Positions 59,136-64,000 of a DNA stretch of 64,000 nucleotides are shown here, piece by piece. A program made the translations under genes and the position numbers. The DNA comes from JALHST01 sp038316335 (GTDB lineage Bacteria > Bacteroidota > Bacteroidia > Flavobacteriales > Flavobacteriaceae), in contig JBBQAM010000018.1 in assembly GCA_038316335.1 (NCBI GenBank), forward strand, positions 1 through 64,000, in the 5' to 3' direction. The notes below the pieces were generated by a model. It did not search any database. It saw only the letters and a list, made by a program, of their open reading frames with translations, and was not told the DNA's origin. Position 1 is the stretch's first letter. Every line of letters begins with the position of its first letter.

Positions 59136-60509
59136 TTATATGTTCAACACAAAATTTCGCATAATAATAAAGGCCACTGCGCCAGCCAAGAAACCAATCA
59201 ATGCCAATATTGAAATCTTCTTGAGATACCAAAAAAAGTTGATCTTTTCCATACCCATCGCCACAACACCCGCTGCAGATCCAATAATCAGCATACTGCC
59301 CCCTGTACCAGCCGAATATGCAATAAAATGCCATGCCGGTTCATCAAGACCTATTTGAAACATCCCGATGCTGGCCGCCACCAATGGTACGTTATCAATG
59401 ACCGCTGATGCAACACCAAGAATCAAGACAACCAAATCGGAGATTTTAGTAGAATGCAATTCGGTTCCCAAACCGGGAACGGTGTCGTTCAAGGCACCCG
59501 CAAAGTGAAATAGGATTCCCAAGGATTCCAACGCAGCCACCGCTAACAAGATACCTAAGAAAAATAGGATGCTCGGCATTTCAATTTTTGATAGGGAATG
59601 GTGAACCGGACTATGGTGGCCAACGGAATCGCTTCCTTCTTGCGCATCAAAAGCGTCTGATAATGTAAATTTCTTATTGCTGTAAATTTCGGCCATGGCA
59701 GCTACAAAAGCCAAGGATAGCATCATGCCGACATAGGGTGGTAAATGGGTAAGTGTCTTAAAAATAGGCACGAATATAATGGAGCCCAGCCCCAAATAAA
59801 ACATAATAGGACCGTACTTTGACGATGAAGCGCCATCATCGTCTTCATCAATGGCAATTTTACCCTTGAAGATTGACATTCTTGAGGCAATAAACGTAGG
59901 CACGGCATAACAAAAAATAGAAGGTAACAAAACGTGCTCGATCAATACTGCGGCAGTTACCTTATTCGCAATCCACAACATGGTGGTGGTCACATCCCCA
60001 ATTGGGGACCATGCTCCACCTGCATTTGCGGCAATAATAATAATACCTGCGAACCAGAGCCTTAATTCCTTGTCCTTGATCAATTTTTGAAGTATGGTAA
60101 TAAGTACGATGGTAGCGGTAAGGTTATCGATTATCGCCGATAGTAAAAATCCAAGACTGGCAACGATCCATAGCAACTTTACCTTGTCCTTCGTTTTTAT
60201 ATAACTTTTAATGGTGGCAAATCCGTCAAAATAATCAATGATTTCAACAATGGTCATAGCGCCCATAAGAAAAATCAGTATTTCAGCGGTCTTGCCCATA
60301 TGGTGTAGCAAAATGCCCTCCAAATTACCTTTCTCAAGTTCCTGTAAATCGAGATTGACCTCAAAAACCGGCAAGTGGGCAAGCGCAATAATAGCCCAGA
60401 GTATGGCCATCATTCCCAAAGCGGGGATTAGTTTATCAATTTTCAGGTTATGCTCCATGGTTATCGCGAGATAACCCAGAACAAATACGACGATAATAAT
60501 AGTTTCCAT
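59136..60509 (-). CDS. nhaD: NhaD-type sodium:proton antiporter
   Basis: A 457-residue, 10-12-helix antiporter that expels Na+ in exchange for H+. Family features include SAIIDNLTATIVLITIL, AGGAWSPIGDVTTTMLWI and VIDNVPLVAASIGMF. It suits a marine, sodium-using cell, as does the K+-dependent pyrophosphatase pump at 14.1 kb. It lies 16 bp after the amino-acid dehydrogenase gene on the same strand. Confidence 0.93.
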   Translation of the reverse strand: METIIIVVFVLGYLAITMEHNLKIDKLIPALGMMAILWAIIALAHLPVFEVNLDLQELEKGNLEGILLHHMGKTAEILIFLMGAMTIVEIIDYFDGFATIKSYIKTKDKVKLLWIVASLGFLLSAIIDNLTATIVLITILQKLIKDKELRLWFAGIIIIAANAGGAWSPIGDVTTTMLWIANKVTAAVLIEHVLLPSIFCYAVPTFIASRMSIFKGKIAIDEDDDGASSSKYGPIMFYLGLGSIIFVPIFKTLTHLPPYVGMMLSLAFVAAMAEIYSNKKFTLSDAFDAQEGSDSVGHHSPVHHSLSKIEMPSILFFLGILLAVAALESLGILFHFAGALNDTVPGLGTELHSTKISDLVVLILGVASAVIDNVPLVAASIGMFQIGLDEPAWHFIAYSAGTGGSMLIIGSAAGVVAMGMEKINFFWYLKKISILALIGFLAGAVAFIIMRNFVLNI

Positions 60510-60525
60510 GCTGGCTTGGTTTTAA

Positions 60526-61758
60526 TTAAATCAATTGTTTTAGCGCTATTTCAAATCCGGTTTTACTCAAATTGGTTTTTGAGGGATTTTGCTTAAAGAT
60601 ATTCAAAATTGCCTTTCTAATTGTATTCGAAGTATCATTAAATATCAAATCGTCATCCATTCCCACTCGCTTTTCCATAAAATAAGCAAAAACCCTTGCC
60701 ATGCCACAATTCGATACAAAGTCGGGGATAAGACTTACGCGACCATCGGTATATTCCATGATAGGTCCGAAGAAAATTTCCTTATCGGCAAAAGGTACAT
60801 TGGCTCCACAGGATATAACTTCCAACCCACTATCTATCATTTTATCGATCTGATGTTTTGCAATAAGTCTTGATGCAGCACAGGGCAGAAAGATTTCTGT
60901 GGGTAGTTGCCAGATTTGTTCGTTAATTTCCTCAAAAGGTATCATCTGATTGGCAGGGGCAATAAGGTTATTGCCCTTCTTATTTAGAAAGAATGTTTGA
61001 ATTTCCTCGAAGGTAAATCCCGATTCATTAATAACGCCGCCCGATCGGTCAATAATCCCGACGATTTTGGCACCCATTTGTGCGAGATAAAATGCCGCTG
61101 CCGCACCAACATTGCCAAACCCCTGAACAACGGCCCTTTTTCCTATTATATTACCACCATATACATCATAATAATGACGTACCGCTTCCGCAACGCCAAA
61201 ACCGGTTATCATGTCGGCTACCGTATATTTACGGCCAATTTTAGGAGAATATTTTTTGCTTTCCAAGGCCTTGATCACCCCAAGCCTAAGTTGGCCAATA
61301 CGGTTGATCTTGTCGGCCTCCGTAGGCTTAAAATGCCCATTGAATACACCTTCCTGTGGATGCCACACGCCAGCATCCTCGGTAATTGGTATGACCTCGT
61401 GTATTTCATCCACATTCAAATCCCCTCCGGTTCCATAGTAACTTTTCAGTAAGGGTGCTACAGCCGCATACCATCGCTCTAATACCCCTCTTTTCCGTGG
61501 GTCATTTGGGTTAAAATTAATGCCTGATTTTGCCCCTCCTATGGGTGGGCCAGATACGGTGAATTTGACTTCCATGGTCTTGGCCAAAGACAGGACCTCA
61601 TTCATATCGAGGCCCTCTCGCATTCTAGTGCCCCCACCAGCTGCGCCACCACGCAGCGAATTTATTACTGCCCAGCCTTCAGCTTCGGTTTCCGGATCTT
61701 TCCAGTTAAACACGATTTCGGGTTGTTTATTCTCATAGATCTTGAGTAGGTCTTTCAT
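60526..61758 (-). CDS. Glu/Leu/Phe/Val dehydrogenase
   Basis: A 410-residue NAD(P)-dependent amino-acid dehydrogenase. It has the substrate domain with GGAAGGGTRMREG and the catalytic-lysine segment PPIGGAKSGINF, and the NAD-binding AVVQGFGNVGAAAAFYLAQMG. The family includes glutamate and branched-chain amino acid enzymes, and the specificity cannot be read from sequence. It is the first gene of a unit with nhaD. Divergent to the acyl-CoA dehydrogenase gene. Confidence 0.92.
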   Translation of the reverse strand: MKDLLKIYENKQPEIVFNWKDPETEAEGWAVINSLRGGAAGGGTRMREGLDMNEVLSLAKTMEVKFTVSGPPIGGAKSGINFNPNDPRKRGVLERWYAAVAPLLKSYYGTGGDLNVDEIHEVIPITEDAGVWHPQEGVFNGHFKPTEADKINRIGQLRLGVIKALESKKYSPKIGRKYTVADMITGFGVAEAVRHYYDVYGGNIIGKRAVVQGFGNVGAAAAFYLAQMGAKIVGIIDRSGGVINESGFTFEEIQTFFLNKKGNNLIAPANQMIPFEEINEQIWQLPTEIFLPCAASRLIAKHQIDKMIDSGLEVISCGANVPFADKEIFFGPIMEYTDGRVSLIPDFVSNCGMARVFAYFMEKRVGMDDDLIFNDTSNTIRKAILNIFKQNPSKTNLSKTGFEIALKQLI

Positions 61759-61873
61759 TGATTCGATTTAATACGATAAGCGATACTTCAACTAGCACGC
61801 TTTAAACAACTTAATATACTACTTCCCGATATGCGAATTCCGTTGTATTTCAGAAGTAGGTAGCGTATACCGT

Positions 61874-61881
61874 CAAATATA
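61874..61881 (-). promoter_or_regulatory. Candidate -7 element for the amino-acid dehydrogenase-nhaD unit
   Basis: TATATTTG on the minus strand, 116 bases upstream of the start codon. Confidence 0.45.
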
Positions 61882-61978
61882 AAAAATTGTACTGGGATTC
61901 TCATTTTTCTTATATTTTAAAAACTGTATTATCCTCAAAACTATAGTCGAAAATAACTTTAATTTTCAGACTTACCTC

Positions 61979-61986
61979 TATATTTG
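61979..61986 (+). promoter_or_regulatory. Candidate -7 element for the acyl-CoA dehydrogenase gene
   Basis: TATATTTG on the plus strand, 28 bases upstream of the ATG at 62015. Confidence 0.5.
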
Positions 61987-62014
61987 TAATCCTATTTAAC
62001 AATATCACAATATT

Positions 62015-63157
62015 ATGGATTTTTCACTTTCCGAAGAACAACGAATGATACAACAGGCCGCTAGGGATTTTGCACATCACGAATTGTTACCTGGGGTCAT
62101 CGAAAGGGACGATGCCCAAAAATTCCCAGAAGCACAGGTGAAGAAAATGGCTGAACTCGGATTTTTAGGAATGATGGTAGATCCCAAATATGGGGGTAGT
62201 GGTTTAGACACCATCTCGTACGTCCTCGCAATAGAGGAATTATCAAAAGTAGATGCCTCTGCTTCAGTAATTGTTTCGGTAAATAATTCACTAGTTTGTT
62301 GGGGGCTCGAAAATTTCGGGAGTGAAGATCAAAAACAGAAATATTTGAAACGATTGGCAATTGGGGCTTGCATCGGTGCTTTTTGTCTATCAGAACCAGA
62401 GGCTGGAAGCGACGCTACCTCCCAAAAAACAACTGCTATCGACAAAGGTGATCATTATATCATCAATGGTACCAAAAACTGGATAACCAATGGCAGTTCG
62501 GCAGAAATATATATCGTTATCGCCCAGACCCACAAGGAAAAAGGGCATAAAGGCATCAATGCAATTATCTTAGAAAAGGGAATGAAAGGATTCGAAATCG
62601 GTCCCAAGGAAAATAAACTGGGAATTCGAGGAAGCGATACCCATTCATTAAGCTTTAATGATGTAATTGTCCCTAAGGAAAATAGGATCGGTGAAGATGG
62701 CTTTGGGTTCAAATTCGCTATGAAAACGCTTGCTGGTGGCCGAATCGGGATTGCTGCACAAGCCTTGGGCATCGCCGCAGGGGCATACGAACTTGCCTTA
62801 AAATACGCCAAGGAAAGAAAAGCCTTCGGAACCGAAATTTCAAATCATCAGGCCATTGCGTTTAAACTGGCCGATATGCATACACAAATCGAAGCTGCCC
62901 GTAATTTGGTGTACAAGGCCGCTTGGGAGAAAGACCAAGGTATGAACTATGACCTATCGGGAGCCATTGCCAAACTGTATGCCTCACAAGTGGCCATGGA
63001 TACAACTGTTGAGGCCGTCCAAATTCATGGCGGTTACGGGTTTGTTAAGGAGTACCATGTAGAGCGCATGATGCGCGATGCCAAAATAACCCAGATTTAT
63101 GAGGGGACTTCAGAAATACAAAAAATTGTAATTTCACGTGGAATCCTAAGGGATTAA
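62015..63157 (+). CDS. Acyl-CoA dehydrogenase (short/medium-chain type)
   Basis: FAD enzyme introducing the double bond in acyl-CoA, passing electrons to ETF (etfBA at 21-22.8 kb). The 380-residue protein has the family signatures GAFCLSEPEAGSDA, GTKNWITNG, QIHGGYGFVKEYHVERMMRDAKI and the catalytic Glu in IYEGTSEIQ, the position used by short-chain and butyryl-CoA dehydrogenases. It is a single-gene unit with its own promoter candidate and a hairpin after the stop. Confidence 0.95.
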   Translation: MDFSLSEEQRMIQQAARDFAHHELLPGVIERDDAQKFPEAQVKKMAELGFLGMMVDPKYGGSGLDTISYVLAIEELSKVDASASVIVSVNNSLVCWGLENFGSEDQKQKYLKRLAIGACIGAFCLSEPEAGSDATSQKTTAIDKGDHYIINGTKNWITNGSSAEIYIVIAQTHKEKGHKGINAIILEKGMKGFEIGPKENKLGIRGSDTHSLSFNDVIVPKENRIGEDGFGFKFAMKTLAGGRIGIAAQALGIAAGAYELALKYAKERKAFGTEISNHQAIAFKLADMHTQIEAARNLVYKAAWEKDQGMNYDLSGAIAKLYASQVAMDTTVEAVQIHGGYGFVKEYHVERMMRDAKITQIYEGTSEIQKIVISRGILRD

Positions 63158-63578
63158 CCCATTTTCCTCGAATCCTATTTAACTTTTTTGTTGAATACCC
63201 TTATTTTTTTAGGGTATCTTCTTCGTTTGTAATGATTATTTTCGTATACATGCTAATATTATAGGGCAAAGGGTTGAAATTGTTCAGATTTCGATACACA
63301 CACCCCTGGTTTTATAAAAATCGATGGCGTAATACGGTGTGTTTGTTATAATCTCAGTATGAGCTCATAGAATTATTCATATTGAATATTTTTTAACGTT
63401 TTATTCAAAACGTTGTGTTTTTTGTGTGAATTGACCACTATTGATAAATATTGTTCATATAAAATGATATTTTTGAATAAATGCCATAATATGTAATTAG
63501 GTCGCAAACGAGTTGATTCTCGTATCAAAAAAATGGGCACATTACATATGATTTTAAAAAACGATTAAATAGCATCCG
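63158..63578. other. 421-bp AT-rich region upstream of gltB
   Basis: No protein gene was seen. It holds the preceding hairpin and a plus-strand TATTTTTG (63468-63475), the best -7 candidate for gltB, 104 bases before its start. Several ATTCATAT/TTGATAAATATTG-like repeats lie just upstream of it. The length and the repeats suggest regulation, which would suit a nitrogen-assimilation gene, but no known site was recognised. Confidence 0.5.
63195..63217 (+). terminator. Hairpin after the acyl-CoA dehydrogenase gene
   Basis: ATACCCT / AGGGTAT with a T-rich nine-base loop, 38 bp after the stop. The following sequence (CTTCTTCG) is only partly T-rich, so strength is uncertain. Confidence 0.5.
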
Positions 63579-64000
63579 ATGATATTGAAGAAGCAGGGAT
63601 TATACCTACCAGAATTTGAGCACGATAATTGCGGTGCGGGTTTTATATGTAGCCTAAAAGGTAAAAAGGCAAATGACATCATTCATAAGGCACTTGAAAT
63701 ATTAGATAAGCTAGAACATCGCGGGGCAGTAAGTTCAGATGGTAAAACCGGTGATGGAGCTGGGATATTGATCGACATTCCACATGATTTTTTTAGTCAG
63801 GTATGCACCTTTGATCTTCCAGAGCCTGGATCATACGCGGTAGGCAACGTGTTTTTACCACAAAAAGAAAATCAGCGAACTTTTTGCATTTCTATTTTTG
63901 AGGAAAATATTAAAAAACAAGGCCTTCAATTGTTGGGTTGGCGTAATGTCCCGGTCAATAGATCGATTCCTGGCCGAATCGCCATGGAAACCGAGCCGTT
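63579..64000 (+). CDS. gltB: Glutamate synthase large subunit (GltB), partial: N-terminal 140 codons
   Basis: Large subunit of NADPH-glutamate synthase (GOGAT), making glutamate from glutamine and 2-oxoglutarate. The visible start, MILKKQGLYLPEFEHDNCGAGFI, is a 17-residue propeptide followed by the N-terminal nucleophile Cys18 of the class II glutamine amidotransferase domain. LEHRGAVSSDGKTGDGAGIL follows, also typical. The frame is open to the window end, so the synthase domains are not seen. Together with the amino-acid dehydrogenase nearby, it gives this end a nitrogen-assimilation theme. Confidence 0.95.
   Translation, partial: MILKKQGLYLPEFEHDNCGAGFICSLKGKKANDIIHKALEILDKLEHRGAVSSDGKTGDGAGILIDIPHDFFSQVCTFDLPEPGSYAVGNVFLPQKENQRTFCISIFEENIKKQGLQLLGWRNVPVNRSIPGRIAMETEP

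Overview
The window is chromosomal DNA from a member of the Bacteroidota, almost certainly a (probably marine) Flavobacteriaceae. The evidence is the gliding and type IX secretion genes gldJ and porV, flavobacterial families such as DUF5686, NhaD, PafA-type phosphatase and two-gene E1 pyruvate dehydrogenase, tRNA genes without an encoded CCA, and repeated TAnnTTTG-type -7 promoter elements. Genes are densely packed on both strands. No transposase, integrase, phage gene or CRISPR array was seen.

Layout. 1-3.5 kb: assimilatory sulfate reduction operon (cysN cut by the window edge, cysD, cysH, DUF2061) with an Rrf2 regulator gene and two matching palindromes that look like its operators. 3.6-11.3 kb: methionine supply (metZ, a MetX-aspartokinase-homoserine dehydrogenase fusion, metY, metK), with a SAM-I riboswitch before metY and a long-looped SAM-II-like element before metK. 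11.4-31.8 kb: housekeeping genes including deoxynucleoside kinase, APP1-like phosphatase, a TonB protein, membrane and soluble pyrophosphatases, a DUF5686 outer-membrane protein, pdhB, etfBA, a bifunctional nuclease, a nucleoside transporter, thyA, folA, murI, a PafA phosphatase and an MlaEF-like ABC pair. 31.8-45.5 kb: DUF389, manC, SprT, GNAT, SDR, M28 peptidase, pdhA-pdhC, cdd, porV, gldJ, murF.

45.7-55.6 kb is the accessory part. A plus-strand cluster for non-phosphorylated L-fucose breakdown (L-fuconate dehydratase, two SDR dehydrogenases, FAH-family hydrolase, FucP permease, with a PfkB kinase and a Tat-exported propeller protein upstream) lies between a tRNA-Val(GAC) gene and a tRNA-Val(TAC) locus. 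The cluster ends in a decayed L-lactate dehydrogenase gene. It abuts the most unusual structure here: about 378-bp tandem units on the minus strand, each made of a tRNA-Val 3' part followed by a small GIY-YIG nuclease gene. On the other side of the intact tRNA are two 78-bp tandem copies of the tRNA 5' part.

55.7-64 kb: folC-tonB-exbD-exbB, the NhaD antiporter, a Glu/Leu/Phe/Val-type dehydrogenase, an acyl-CoA dehydrogenase, and the start of gltB, which runs off the end.

Functional links: the cys and met blocks form one sulfur-assimilation neighbourhood in which separate signals (an Rrf2 regulator and two SAM riboswitch classes) appear to act on successive operons. The fucose cluster should yield pyruvate and L-lactate, but its local lactate oxidase gene is broken. 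All assignments come from reading the sequence; no database search was run.
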